From DP-19 sp041488235 (GTDB lineage Bacteria > Desulfobacterota > Binatia > UTPRO1), in NCBI GenBank assembly GCA_041488235.1, contig JBGPOW010000019.1, positions 1 to 36,408 on the forward strand: 36,408 nucleotides of DNA, read 5' to 3'. A program made the position numbers and the translations under genes. Numbering within the stretch: position 1 is the stretch's first letter; each line of letters begins with the position of its first letter. This document shows, piece after piece, positions 28,587 through 36,408 of the stretch. The notes under the pieces were generated by a model, which was not told the origin of the DNA, searched no databases, and worked only from the letters and a program-made list of their open reading frames with translations.

Positions 28587-29741
28587 GTGAGCACCAACGT
28601 CGCGCGCGGGCGCCGGCGCCGTATCCTGCTCGTCGCCGGCGAGGCGTCGGGTGACATGCACGGCGGCGACCTCGTCGCGGCGCTCCGGGCGCTCGTTCCC
28701 GACGTCGAGGTGCGCGGCATCGGCGGGCCGCGCCTGCGTGCCGCCGGTATGGAGACGATCGTCGACGCGGCCACGATCGCGACGATGGGATTCATCGAAG
28801 CGCGCGAACGGCTCGGGGCGGTCGTGCGCGCCTACTGGGCGATGCGCCGCCTGCTGCGGACGGATCCGCCGGACCTCCTGATCCTCGTCGACTTCGCCGA
28901 GTTCAATCTGGCGCTCGCCGGCGTCGCGCACCGGCGCGGCGTACCTGTCCTCTACTACATCAGCCCGCAGGTGTGGGCGTGGCGGCGGCGGCGGATCCGC
29001 AAGATCGCCCGCCGCGTCGACCGCCTCGCGGTCGTCTTCCCCTTCGAGGCGCCGCTCTACGCCGGCAGTGGTGCGCGTGCCGAGTTCGTCGGCCATCCGC
29101 TTCTCGACCGCGTGCGGTCGACGCGCGCGCGCGCCGAGACTTTGGCGCGCCACGGTCTCGACCCGGCGAAGCGCCTGGTTACGCTCCTCCCCGGCAGCCG
29201 GACGAAGGAGATGGATCTCATTCTGCCGCCGATGGCCGACGCCGCCGAGCGTCTCGTTGCGCGCGGCGACACGCAATGCACGCTGGCGCTGGCGGACACG
29301 TTGAGCCGTGCGGACATTGCCGCTACCATGCGCGGGCGGCCGTTGTCGGCGACGGTGGTGGAGGGAGACACGTATGATCTGGTCCACGCGAGCGAGCTCG
29401 TCCTGGTGGCATCCGGAACCGCGACGCTCGAGACCGCGCTTCTCGAGCGGCCGATGGTGATCGTCTATCGGGCGGCGCCACTCACGTACGCGCTCGCGCG
29501 CCGCCTCGTCTCGGTGCCGTTCATCGGCATGCCGAACCTGATCGCCGGACGCGCCGTCGTCCCGGAGCTTCTTCAAAACGACGTCACCGGCCCGCGCATC
29601 GCCGCCGAGGCGACGCGCTTCCTCGACGACGCGGGGCTGCGCGCGACGACGACGGCGGCGCTCGCCGAGCTGCGCCGCCAGCTCGGCGGCGGCGGCGCGG
29701 CGCGCAAGGCGGCGGCGATCGCCGCCGAGATGCTGGCGTGA
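28587..29741 (+). CDS. lpxB: Lipid-A-disaccharide synthase LpxB
   Basis: LpxB is a peripheral inner-membrane GT19 glycosyltransferase that joins lipid X to UDP-2,3-diacylglucosamine. From GTG 28587 the product has 384 residues; a TTG at 28572, overlapping the previous stop as TTGA, would add five. Family motifs are clear: ILLVAGEASGDMHGGDLV, DVEVRGIGGPRLRAAGME, PVLYYISPQVWAWRRRRIRK and FVGHPLLDRV. Also present are LLPGSRTKEM, LVASGTATLETAL and FIGMPNLIAGRAVVPELLQN. msbA follows with a four-base overlap. Confidence 0.96.
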   Translation: MSTNVARGRRRRILLVAGEASGDMHGGDLVAALRALVPDVEVRGIGGPRLRAAGMETIVDAATIATMGFIEARERLGAVVRAYWAMRRLLRTDPPDLLILVDFAEFNLALAGVAHRRGVPVLYYISPQVWAWRRRRIRKIARRVDRLAVVFPFEAPLYAGSGARAEFVGHPLLDRVRSTRARAETLARHGLDPAKRLVTLLPGSRTKEMDLILPPMADAAERLVARGDTQCTLALADTLSRADIAATMRGRPLSATVVEGDTYDLVHASELVLVASGTATLETALLERPMVIVYRAAPLTYALARRLVSVPFIGMPNLIAGRAVVPELLQNDVTGPRIAAEATRFLDDAGLRATTTAALAELRRQLGGGGAARKAAAIAAEMLA

Positions 29742-31612
29742 GCACGCGCGCTCCCGGCGCCGCGAGCACGCGTCCGCTCGCCGCATCCAATCTGGCACGT
29801 CCGGTCGAAGGAGTGGCGGGCTCGCTCGCAGCGGCGCCGCGCGGCCGCGGTGCGGGCGCGACGTACGCGCGTTTGCTGCACTACCTGCGGCCGTACGTAT
29901 GGCCGTGGTTCGTCGGCGCCGTCGTTGCGATGCTTTTCTTCAGCGCTTCGACCGGCGTCCTCCCGCTCCTCGTCGAGCGTGTGTTCGACGACATCTTCGC
30001 TGCGAAGAACGCTTTCGCGCTGCGCGTCCTACCCGTCGCGATCGTCCTCCTCTTCCTCTTCCGCGGCGTGACGAGCTTCGCGCAGAATTATCTGATGGAC
30101 CTCGTCGGGCAGCGCATCATCTGCGATCTCCGCGACGAGCTGAACCACCACATCCAGCGCCTCTCGCTCGCGTTCTTCAACCGCACGTCGACGGGCGACA
30201 CGCTCTCGCGCGTCACCAACGACGTGGCGCTCATCCGCACCGCGCTGACGGACGCCGTCGCGTCCGTGATGCGCGACACGACGTCGCTGATCGCGCTCAT
30301 CGTCGTCGCGTTCGTGAAAGACCCGACGTTGGCGCTGATCGCGTTTCTCGTCTTCCCGGCCTCGGTCCTGCCCATCCTGAAGCTCTCGAAGCGTCTCCGG
30401 CGCTTCAGCAAGCGCGGCCAGCGCTCGCTCGGTATCCTGACGGCGCTCCTGCAGGAGACGGTGCAGGGTAATCGCGTCGTGAAGGCGTTCGGCATGGAGG
30501 AGTACGAGCGCGAGCGCTTCGGCGCCGAGAACCGCCGCCTCTACCGGCTCTACATGAAGGCGAGCATGATCAAGGCGCTCACGACCCCTGCACTCGAGGT
30601 CCTCGCCGCCTTCGGCATCGGCGGCGTCGTCTGGTACGGCGGCAACAGCGTCATCGCCGGCGGCCGCAGCCAAGGCTCGTTCCTCGCGTTTCTCACCGCG
30701 ATGTTTCTCCTCTACGAGCCGTTCAAGGGGCTCACCAAGACGAACAGCACGATTCAGCAGGGCGTCGGTGCGGCGGAGCGGGTGTTCGAGCTCCTCGACA
30801 CCAAGCCCGAGGTCGTCGACCGGCCGGCGGCGCGGCCGCTGATGTCCATGCGTCGCGGCATCGTGTTCGAGCACGTCGGTTTCACGTACGGCGCCGAGCC
30901 GGTGCTGCGCGACATCGATCTCGACATTCACGCCGGCGAGGTGGTCGCGCTCGTCGGCATGAGCGGCGGCGGCAAGAGTACGCTCGCCGATCTGATCCCG
31001 CGTTTCTACGACGTGACCGAGGGCCGGATCACGATCGACGGCGTCGACATCCGCGACTACACGCTGCGCTCGCTGCGGGCGCAGATCGCGCTCGTGACGC
31101 AGTTCACGTTTCTCTTCAACGACACCGTGCGGGCGAACATCGCGTACGGCGACATCGGCAAGGCGATCGAGGACATCGAGAGCGCGGCGCGCGCCGCGAA
31201 TGCGCACGAGTTCATCACCGCGCTGCCGCAAGGCTACGACACGCCGATCGGCGAACTCGGGGTGACGCTCTCGGGCGGCCAGCGCCAGCGGCTCGCGATC
31301 GCGCGCGCGCTTCTCAAGGATGCGCCGATCCTCATCCTCGACGAGGCGACGTCCGCGCTCGACACCGAGTCGGAGCGCCTGGTGCAGCAAGCGATCGAGC
31401 GCCTCATGGTGAATCGCACGTCGCTCGTGATCGCGCACCGCCTCTCGACGATCCGCCGCGCCGACCGCATCGTCGTCGTCGTGCGCGGCCAGATCGTCGA
31501 GCAAGGGACGCACGAGGAGCTGCTCGCGGTGGGCGGCGAGTACCGCAAGCTCTACGATCTGCAGTTCCAAGACAGCGGCGAGCGCGTCGAGAGCGAGCGT
31601 CTGCTCCATTGA
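29738..31612 (+). CDS. msbA: Lipid A export ABC transporter MsbA
   Basis: This 624-residue half-transporter flips lipid A-core across the inner membrane. The GTG at 29738 overlaps the lpxB stop. About 40 Ala/Arg/Pro-rich residues precede the transmembrane domain (about 45-345, beginning LLHYLRPYVWPWFVG). The nucleotide-binding domain follows: Walker A GMSGGGKST (about 408-416), Q-loop VTQFTFLFNDTV, signature TLSGGQRQRLAIARALL, Walker B ILILDEATSALD and switch IAHRLSTI. The location between lpxB and the LPLAT/waaA genes supports MsbA over other exporters. The N-terminal extension could shrink if a downstream start is used. Confidence 0.94.
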   Translation: MSTRAPGAASTRPLAASNLARPVEGVAGSLAAAPRGRGAGATYARLLHYLRPYVWPWFVGAVVAMLFFSASTGVLPLLVERVFDDIFAAKNAFALRVLPVAIVLLFLFRGVTSFAQNYLMDLVGQRIICDLRDELNHHIQRLSLAFFNRTSTGDTLSRVTNDVALIRTALTDAVASVMRDTTSLIALIVVAFVKDPTLALIAFLVFPASVLPILKLSKRLRRFSKRGQRSLGILTALLQETVQGNRVVKAFGMEEYERERFGAENRRLYRLYMKASMIKALTTPALEVLAAFGIGGVVWYGGNSVIAGGRSQGSFLAFLTAMFLLYEPFKGLTKTNSTIQQGVGAAERVFELLDTKPEVVDRPAARPLMSMRRGIVFEHVGFTYGAEPVLRDIDLDIHAGEVVALVGMSGGGKSTLADLIPRFYDVTEGRITIDGVDIRDYTLRSLRAQIALVTQFTFLFNDTVRANIAYGDIGKAIEDIESAARAANAHEFITALPQGYDTPIGELGVTLSGGQRQRLAIARALLKDAPILILDEATSALDTESERLVQQAIERLMVNRTSLVIAHRLSTIRRADRIVVVVRGQIVEQGTHEELLAVGGEYRKLYDLQFQDSGERVESERLLH

Positions 31613-32292
31613 GCCGGCGTCGGCGCGACTGGCTCGCGCGTCTCGTGCCGCTCGGCGCGCTGCTGGTGACGGCGCTGTTGTTTCTCCTCCGTTGGACCCT
31701 CCGTCCGTGCTACCGAAACGGCGACGAGCTCTTCGCGCGCTGGGCGCGCGGCGAGCGCGTGATTCTCGCGTTCTGGCACGATCGGCTCTTGCTGATGCCG
31801 TTCGCCGATCGCCGCCGGCAACGTGTCTGCATCCTCGTCAGCCGGCACCGTGACGGGGAGCTCATCACCCGCGCCGTGCGGCCGCTCGGCGTCGAGACCG
31901 CCCGTGGCTCGTCGACGCGCGGCTGGACGGGTGGATTGAAGGATCTGCTGCGGGCGTATCGGCGCGGCGCCAATCTCGCGTTCGCTCCCGACGGTCCGCG
32001 CGGACCACGTCACGTCGCGAAGAGCGGCGTCGTGCAGGTCGCACGCGCCACGGGCGCCGTGATCGTACCGATCGGCGCGGCGGCGCGCTGGGCGCGCCGG
32101 CTCGGTAGCTGGGACAGGTTGATGGTGCCGCTTCCGGGGAGCCGCGTCGTGTACGTCGCGGCGCCGTCGATCGCGGTGCCACCGGACGCCGACACGCCGA
32201 CCGTCGAAACATTGCGGGCGACACTCGAGCGCGAGCTCGCACGCGTCACCACGGCGGCCGAGGCGGCGGTCGATGGCGCCGTCGACGCGTGA
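31609..32292 (+). CDS. DUF374 lysophospholipid-acyltransferase-like membrane protein
   Basis: This 227-residue protein starts with TTG at 31609, overlapping the msbA stop as TTGA. An N-terminal membrane anchor (about 12-32) is followed by the DUF374 signatures: ILAFWHDRLLLMPFADRR with the acyltransferase-like His57, ILVSRHRDGELITRAVRPLG, SSTRGWTGGLKDLLRAYRRG and FAPDGPRGPRHVAKSGVV. Members of this LPLAT-like family sit next to waaA and msbA in many lineages. They are thought to acylate lipid A or its precursors, though evidence is limited. It ends 38 bp before the next start. Confidence 0.92.
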   Translation: MSRRRRDWLARLVPLGALLVTALLFLLRWTLRPCYRNGDELFARWARGERVILAFWHDRLLLMPFADRRRQRVCILVSRHRDGELITRAVRPLGVETARGSSTRGWTGGLKDLLRAYRRGANLAFAPDGPRGPRHVAKSGVVQVARATGAVIVPIGAAARWARRLGSWDRLMVPLPGSRVVYVAAPSIAVPPDADTPTVETLRATLERELARVTTAAEAAVDGAVDA

Positions 32293-32293
32293 A

Positions 32294-32323
32294 TTGCAAA
32301 GCAGGCGTGCACCTCCGTATATA
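32294..32323 (+). promoter_or_regulatory. Internal promoter inside the LPS operon
   Basis: TTGCAA (32294-32299) and TATATA (32318-32323) are 18 bp apart. Transcription would start at about 32330, practically at the ATG at 32331, implying a leaderless or nearly leaderless mRNA. The AT-rich -10 stands out sharply in this GC-rich DNA. Confidence 0.55.
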
Positions 32324-32330
32324 AGGGCGC

Positions 32331-32942
32331 ATGGCACGCGAATCGCGAACGCTGGCGTTGCTCCTCGTCGTCGCGCTCGGCGCGACGTGGACCGTGGCGG
32401 TGCACGCGGAGGACACGGCAGGCGGTCCCGCGACGGCGGGCAACGCCGCCGCGAGCGGCGACGCGGCGGCGGTGAAACGCGCGAAGCCCGCGCCGAAGAG
32501 CGGCGGCGCCGCGACGTCGAAGGCTGGTACCGGCGCGAAAGGCGGCAAGGGCACCGCGGCGAAAGGCGGGAGCGGGACGCGCGCCAAGACGACGACACCC
32601 GCCGAGACGGTGAGCGGCCCCGAGGTGCGAAACTTCCAGGCGTTCTGCGACGAATGGATGCAGAAGCTGCGGGATCGCGAGACGTACAACACGAGCCACA
32701 TCGCGTGGGATGCGCACGACGGTCATGTGAGCGGCGAGTACGTCGGCTACGATACGAAATGCACATGCAGCGCGCGCGAGGAGCCGGGGAAGGACCCGAT
32801 CGGCAAGATCACGTACCGCGAGACCCGCTACCGCCGCGAGGGCGCGAACGAGGCGGCGGCGCTCACCGCGCCGGGCACGATCCTCGAGCAGAGCGACGTC
32901 ACCGAGATCTTCCGCTTCGGCAAAGGTCGCTGGCAATACTGA
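32331..32942 (+). CDS. Secreted hypothetical protein between the DUF374 gene and waaA
   Basis: This 203-residue protein has a signal peptide (MARESRTLALLLVVALGATW, cleavage near VHA|ED, residue 26). About 65 residues of Ala/Gly/Lys/Thr low complexity follow (about 27-92), then a compact C-terminal domain of about 110 residues starting VRNFQAFCDEWMQKLRDRE. That domain has three Cys, a CTC motif (GYDTKCTCSAREEPG) and an ending EIFRFGKGRWQY. I recognise no family. The low-complexity part could span the peptidoglycan or attach to anionic polymer. Its reading frame is clearly real: plausible promoter, signal peptide and coupling to waaA. It could be lineage-specific envelope machinery for LPS, but nothing here shows a function. 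Confidence 0.8.
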   Translation: MARESRTLALLLVVALGATWTVAVHAEDTAGGPATAGNAAASGDAAAVKRAKPAPKSGGAATSKAGTGAKGGKGTAAKGGSGTRAKTTTPAETVSGPEVRNFQAFCDEWMQKLRDRETYNTSHIAWDAHDGHVSGEYVGYDTKCTCSAREEPGKDPIGKITYRETRYRREGANEAAALTAPGTILEQSDVTEIFRFGKGRWQY

Positions 32943-34273
32943 CCGCCGCGGCGCCGCCGTCGACGGCATCAGCGAGCGCCGCCGGGTCGCCGCTCTTCCT
33001 CTACAATGCGGTCGTGCTCGTGCTCGCCGTGTGTCTGTTGCCGGTCGCGGCGCTCGCGCTGGCGATGCGTCCGGCGTGGCGTCGCGGCTTGCGCGAGCGT
33101 CTCGGCCGAGTCCCGACAACCGAGCCCGGGCGACCGGCGATCTGGATTCACGGCGCATCCGTCGGTGAGATCACCGCGCTCGCGCCGATCGTGCGCAGCC
33201 TGCGGCGCGAGTTACCCACGTATCGTCTCGTCGTCTCGACGCTCACGACCTCGGGTCGCGATGCGGCGGCGACCCGCCTGCCCGAGGCCGATGCGCGCGT
33301 GCTCTTCCCACTCGACGTCCCGTGGACGGTGCGTCGCGCGCTCGACGCGGTGGCGCCGCGGCTCGTCGTCTTCAGCGAGACCGAGCTCTGGCCGAACTTC
33401 CTCCGGGCGCTCGCGGTGCGCGACATTCCCGCGATCATGGTGAGTGGCCGGCTGTCGGCGCGCGCATTCGCGCGTTACCGGCGGTGGCGGCGGCTCTTCG
33501 CGCCGGTACTCGCCGGCGTGCGTGTCTTCTGCGTGCAGTCGCTGGAGACGGCGCGCCGTCTCGTCGCGCTCGGCGCTCCGGCGGCCCGCATCGTCGTCAC
33601 CGGCAGTGTGAAGGCGGCCGCCGCCGCGGGCGGGGCGCTGTCGCTGGCGCGGCTCGGGAGCGCGGACGTGCCGGTGCTCGTCGCCGCGAGCACACACGGC
33701 GGCGAGGAGGAGGCGGTGCTCGCGGCGTTCGAGCACGTGCGCGCCGTCGCCGGCGAGGCACGTCTCGTGCTCGCCCCGCGCAAACCGGAGCGCTTCGACG
33801 ACGTCGCGACGTGGCTCCGCGCGCGCGGCGTGCGGTTCGTCCGCCGCTCCGAGCTCGCCGCCGACGCCGCGTGGCCGGCGACGGCGCCGGTCCTGCTCCT
33901 CGACACGCTCGGCGAGCTCGCCGGACTCTACGCCGGCGCGCGTGCGGCGTTCGTCGGCGGTACGCTCGTGCCGGTCGGCGGCCACAACGTCCTCGAGCCG
34001 GCGGCGGCCGCCGTTCCCGTCGTCTTCGGACCGCACACCGAGCACGTCGGTGACGCCGCGTCTCGCCTCGTCGCCGCGGGCGGCGGCGCCGAGGTCGCGG
34101 ACGGGGATGCGCTCACGCGCGTGCTGGTGGCGTGGTTCAGCGATGCGGATGCCGCGCGGATCGCGGGCGCGCGCGCGCGTGGCGTCGTGGCTGCGAGCGA
34201 CGGTGCCGTTGCGGTCACGTTGGCCGTGATTCGCGGCGTGCTGGCCCGCGACGAAGTCCGGAGCTCGGCATGA
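32939..34273 (+). CDS. waaA: 3-deoxy-D-manno-octulosonic acid (Kdo) transferase WaaA/KdtA
   Basis: WaaA adds Kdo to lipid IVA at the inner membrane. The body is unmistakable: AIWIHGASVGEITALAPIV with the catalytic-base Glu (about 77), VVFSETELWPNFLRAL, IMVSGRLSARAFARYRRW, AASTHGGEEEAVLAAF, FVGGTLVPVGGHNVLEPAAA and VVFGPHTEHV. The membrane-anchoring N-terminal helix (LFLYNAVVLVLAVCLLPVAA) lies upstream of the first GTG (33014). No ATG, GTG or TTG in this frame precedes it close by. The likeliest start is CTG at 32939, overlapping the previous stop as CTGA, by analogy with the GTGA, ATGA and TTGA overlaps elsewhere in this cluster. This gives 444 residues. lpxK follows with an ATGA overlap. Confidence 0.9.
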   Translation: MTAAAPPSTASASAAGSPLFLYNAVVLVLAVCLLPVAALALAMRPAWRRGLRERLGRVPTTEPGRPAIWIHGASVGEITALAPIVRSLRRELPTYRLVVSTLTTSGRDAAATRLPEADARVLFPLDVPWTVRRALDAVAPRLVVFSETELWPNFLRALAVRDIPAIMVSGRLSARAFARYRRWRRLFAPVLAGVRVFCVQSLETARRLVALGAPAARIVVTGSVKAAAAAGGALSLARLGSADVPVLVAASTHGGEEEAVLAAFEHVRAVAGEARLVLAPRKPERFDDVATWLRARGVRFVRRSELAADAAWPATAPVLLLDTLGELAGLYAGARAAFVGGTLVPVGGHNVLEPAAAAVPVVFGPHTEHVGDAASRLVAAGGGAEVADGDALTRVLVAWFSDADAARIAGARARGVVAASDGAVAVTLAVIRGVLARDEVRSSA

Positions 34274-35421
34274 GCGTACGCGGCGCACGGCTCGCAGCAC
34301 GGCTGTGGGACGGGGAGGGTGCACGCGTCGCGCTCGCGCGCGCCGCGCTCGCGCCGGCGAGCGCGCTCTACGCCGCGGCGGTGCTCGCGCGCAGCGCCGC
34401 GTACCGCACGGGTCTCGTGCGGACGCGACGAGTCGGCGCGCGCACGGTCAGCATCGGCAATCTACGCGTCGGCGGCAGCGGCAAGACGCCGCTCACCCGT
34501 TGGCTCGCCACCGAGGCGCGTGCGCGCGGGATCGCGGTGGCGATCGTCAGCCGCGGGTACGGCGGCACCACCGCGGCGCCGCACGTCGTCGGCGACGGCG
34601 AGACGCTGCGCAGCGACGTCGCGGCGTCGGGCGACGAGGCGGTGATGTTGGCGCGGACCGCCGGCGTGCCGGTCGTCGCCGGCCACGATCGCGCCGCGGC
34701 GGCCGCGCTCGCCGTCGAGACGTTCCAGAGCCGGCTCCTCCTCTGCGACGACGCGTTTCAGCACCGCCGCCTCGCGCGTGACGTCGACATCGTCCTCGTC
34801 GACGCCGGGCAGCGCGGCGGCGTGACCCGTCTCTTGCCCGCGGGACCGCTGCGCGAGCCGCTCGCGGCATTGCGCCGCGCCCACGTGATCGTCGTCGCCG
34901 AGCGCGACGCGGCGAGCGCGGCTGGGCCGGCGCCGGCGGCGCAGCCCGACCAGCTCGTCGTGCGTGCGCGGTTCGCGCCGACGGCGCTCGTGCGCGTCGG
35001 GCCGCAGGCGTGGGAGGAGATCGGTCTCGGGGCGCTCGCCGGCCAGCGCGTGCTCGCGCTCTCCGGCGTCGCCCGTCCGCGGCCGCTCTACGAGTCCTTG
35101 CGCGACTGGGAGGCGGACCTCGTCCACGTGCTCGAGTATCCGGATCACCATCCCTACGACACCGACGACTGGCACGAGATCTCGCACGCGGCGAAGAACG
35201 TCGAGTTCATCGTCACGACGGAAAAGGACCTGGTGAAGCTCGAGCGCTTCCCGTTCGCACGCGGCAAGCTCGTGGCGCTGCGCCTCGGCGTCGCGATCGA
35301 CAATCCGACGGCGCTCTTGGCGCGCGTCCTCGGTCCACTCGCCGCCGACGTCCTCGCCGGCGTCGCCGCCGCGGGCGCGCAGCTGCCGTGGCATGAGCGA
35401 TCGGCGGAAGACGAATCGTGA
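34270..35421 (+). CDS. lpxK: Tetraacyldisaccharide 4'-kinase LpxK
   Basis: LpxK phosphorylates the 4' position of the lipid A disaccharide at the inner membrane. The 383-residue protein starts at ATG 34270, overlapping the waaA stop. It has the atypical P-loop in SIGNLRVGGSGKTPLTRWLA (GGSGKTP at 68-74), IVSRGYGG, GDEAVMLA, the LLLCDDAFQHRRLARDVDIV motif (Asp-Asp-x-Phe-Gln-His), and a C-terminal YPDHHPYDTDDW then TTEKDLVKL. All are family hallmarks and the length fits. Confidence 0.96.
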   Translation: MSVRGARLAARLWDGEGARVALARAALAPASALYAAAVLARSAAYRTGLVRTRRVGARTVSIGNLRVGGSGKTPLTRWLATEARARGIAVAIVSRGYGGTTAAPHVVGDGETLRSDVAASGDEAVMLARTAGVPVVAGHDRAAAAALAVETFQSRLLLCDDAFQHRRLARDVDIVLVDAGQRGGVTRLLPAGPLREPLAALRRAHVIVVAERDAASAAGPAPAAQPDQLVVRARFAPTALVRVGPQAWEEIGLGALAGQRVLALSGVARPRPLYESLRDWEADLVHVLEYPDHHPYDTDDWHEISHAAKNVEFIVTTEKDLVKLERFPFARGKLVALRLGVAIDNPTALLARVLGPLAADVLAGVAAAGAQLPWHERSAEDES

Positions 35422-36056
35422 CGGCCGCGCGTGCCCGACGCGATGCGCGCGCGGCGCGACCGCGGCGGCGACCGGCGGTGTTCGTCGATCGTGACGGGAC
35501 GCTCAATCGCGAGGTGCAGTATCTCGCGAGCGTCGCCGGCCTGCGCCTCTTGCCGGGCGTCGCGGCGGCGATCCGCGGTCTCGAGCGCGCCGGGTTCGCG
35601 GTCGTCCTCGTCACCAATCAGTCGGGCGTCGCGCGTGGCCGCATGACGCTTGCGACGGTCGGCGCGATCCACGCGGAGCTCGCGCGCCGCCTCGGCGCGC
35701 GCGGCGCGACGCTCGCGGGCGTGTACGTCTGTCCGCATCACCCCGACGCCGGTGCGCCGCCGCTCCGCCGGCGCTGCCGTTGCCGCAAGCCGGCACCCGG
35801 CCTGGTGCGCCGCGCGGCGCGCGACCTCGGACTCGACCTCGCGCGCAGCTACTGCGTCGGCGACGGCGCGGTCGACCTCGGTCTCGCGGCGGCGACCGGC
35901 ACGCGCGGCGTGCTCGTGCTGACCGGTCACGGCCGTGCGACGCGATCTGCGCTCGACGCGCGGTTGCCGGTCGCCCACGTGGCGGCGAACTTTCGTGCCG
36001 CCGCCAACTGGATTATAGACGATGCCGAACGATCGGCACGGCGCCGCAGGAGGTGA
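35418..36056 (+). CDS. gmhB: D-glycero-D-manno-heptose-1,7-bisphosphate 7-phosphatase GmhB
   Basis: This 212-residue HAD phosphatase of the ADP-heptose pathway starts with GTG at 35418, overlapping lpxK. HAD motif I is VFVDRDGTLNREVQYL and motif II is LVTNQSGVARG. The zinc loop has CPHHPDAGAPPLRRRCRC with the Cys-x-His and Cys-x-Cys ligands. Next come KPAPGLVRRAARDLGLDL and the motif IV region YCVGDGAVDLGLA. The Arg-rich first 18 residues and the Arg-rich tail are unusual additions. It fits the downstream heptosyltransferase functionally. Related HisB-N phosphatases are an alternative, but the context favours GmhB. Confidence 0.92.
   Translation: MTAARARRDARAARPRRRPAVFVDRDGTLNREVQYLASVAGLRLLPGVAAAIRGLERAGFAVVLVTNQSGVARGRMTLATVGAIHAELARRLGARGATLAGVYVCPHHPDAGAPPLRRRCRCRKPAPGLVRRAARDLGLDLARSYCVGDGAVDLGLAAATGTRGVLVLTGHGRATRSALDARLPVAHVAANFRAAANWIIDDAERSARRRRR
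36048..36053 (+). promoter_or_regulatory. Ribosome binding site of the Trm112-like gene
   Basis: AGGAGG overlaps the end of gmhB and lies six bases before the GTG at 36060. It supports translation of this 56-codon gene. Confidence 0.75.
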
Positions 36057-36059
36057 ACA

Positions 36060-36230
36060 GTGGCCGTCAGCCAAGAGCTGCTCGAGATTCTCGCGTGTCC
36101 GAAGTGCAAGCAGCCGGTGACCTTGAATGCCGCCGGGACGGGCCTCGTCTGCGCCGCCTGCCGGCTCGAGTATCCCATCGTCGACGACATCCCGGTCATG
36201 CTGATCGACGAGGCGCGGACGCTCGAGTGA
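36060..36230 (+). CDS. Trm112-like small zinc-ribbon protein (YcaR family)
   Basis: This 56-residue protein (VAVSQELLEILACPKCKQPV and onward) has a four-Cys zinc-ribbon pattern CPKC then CAAC, and ends YPIVDDIPVMLIDEARTLE, the Trm112/UPF0434 signature. The length is typical. Members of this family, such as E. coli YcaR, are often encoded next to lpxK and kdsB, so the location is conserved although the biochemical role is unclear. The GTG start follows a strong AGGAGG. The stop overlaps the next start as GTGA. Confidence 0.9.
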   Translation: MAVSQELLEILACPKCKQPVTLNAAGTGLVCAACRLEYPIVDDIPVMLIDEARTLE

Positions 36231-36408
36231 GCGACGGGCGCGACGTCGCGGAGCGGATTCTCGTCGTCCAGACCGGCTTCCTCGGCGACGTCGTGTTGAC
36301 GACGCCGCTCGTCGCGGCGCTCCGCCGGCGGGCGCCGACCGCGGAGCTGACGATGCTCGTCACGCCCGCGGCGGCGCCGCTCGCCGCGTCTCACCCGGCG
36401 CTCGACGA
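36227..36408 (+). CDS. LPS heptosyltransferase (GT9), N-terminal part cut by the right edge
   Basis: The frame starts with GTG at 36227, overlapping the previous stop, and runs open to the window end (60 full codons). It reads ILVVQTGFLGDVVLTTPLVA, the N-terminal GT9 motif (KxGxxGDxxLTTP type) of WaaF/WaaC/WaaQ heptosyltransferases, then ALRRRAPTAELTMLVTPAAA. The expected role is adding heptose to the LPS inner core, consistent with gmhB two genes upstream. Which heptose position it serves cannot be told from this fragment. Confidence 0.85.
   Translation, partial: MSDGRDVAERILVVQTGFLGDVVLTTPLVAALRRRAPTAELTMLVTPAAAPLAASHPALD

Overview
The window comes from a Gram-negative bacterium with very high G+C. 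It encodes lipid A and inner-core LPS synthesis, BamA, Lol lipoprotein export and a type II secretion system (T2SS). LpxI in place of LpxH, and the gene order bamA-skp-fabZ/lpxA-lpxI / Gfo-Idh oxidoreductase-lpxB-msbA-DUF374-waaA-lpxK-gmhB, resemble deltaproteobacterial lineages (Desulfobacterota, Myxococcota, Binatota). I cannot place it more finely. There is no rRNA, tRNA, CRISPR array, transposase or phage gene.

Layout. (1) 1-9443, minus strand: T2SS genes in the order gspC-D-E-F, a small Lys/Ala-rich basic protein gene, then gspG-H-I-J. gspJ runs off the left edge. (2) 9444-9736: divergent intergenic region with a large inverted repeat. (3) 9737-18270, plus strand: lysS-lolC-lolD-bamA-skp-fabZ/lpxA (one fused gene)-lpxI. 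(4) 18271-27081: a regulatory and transport block. It holds a NarX/NarL-type two-component pair behind a near-consensus sigma-54 promoter, a membrane kinase/NtrC-type sigma-54 activator pair on the minus strand, a divergent outer-membrane barrel plus short PstS-like protein, and a minus-strand secreted Cys-rich protein with its own candidate sigma-54 promoter. (5) 27625-36408, plus strand: Gfo/Idh oxidoreductase-lpxB-msbA-DUF374 acyltransferase-secreted hypothetical-waaA-lpxK-gmhB-Trm112-like-heptosyltransferase (cut by the right edge).

How the genes work together. Blocks 3 and 5 build the outer membrane: LpxA, LpxI, LpxB and LpxK make lipid A, WaaA and the heptose enzymes add the core, MsbA flips it, BamA and Skp insert barrels, and LolCD releases lipoproteins. 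Block 1 exports folded proteins through that membrane. Block 4 looks like a signalling insert splitting a lipid A locus that is contiguous in some relatives.

The most unusual signal is non-coding. Four intergenic copies of a 46-bp imperfect palindrome lie at 2829-2874, 21048-21093, 21291-21336 and 27449-27494. In two of them the arms extend into near-perfect hairpins of about 100 bp whose sequence differs between copies but remains self-complementary. The two copies in the 21-kb gap have nearly identical directly oriented flanks, but their 46-bp cores are exact reverse complements of each other, as if the core had been flipped in place.
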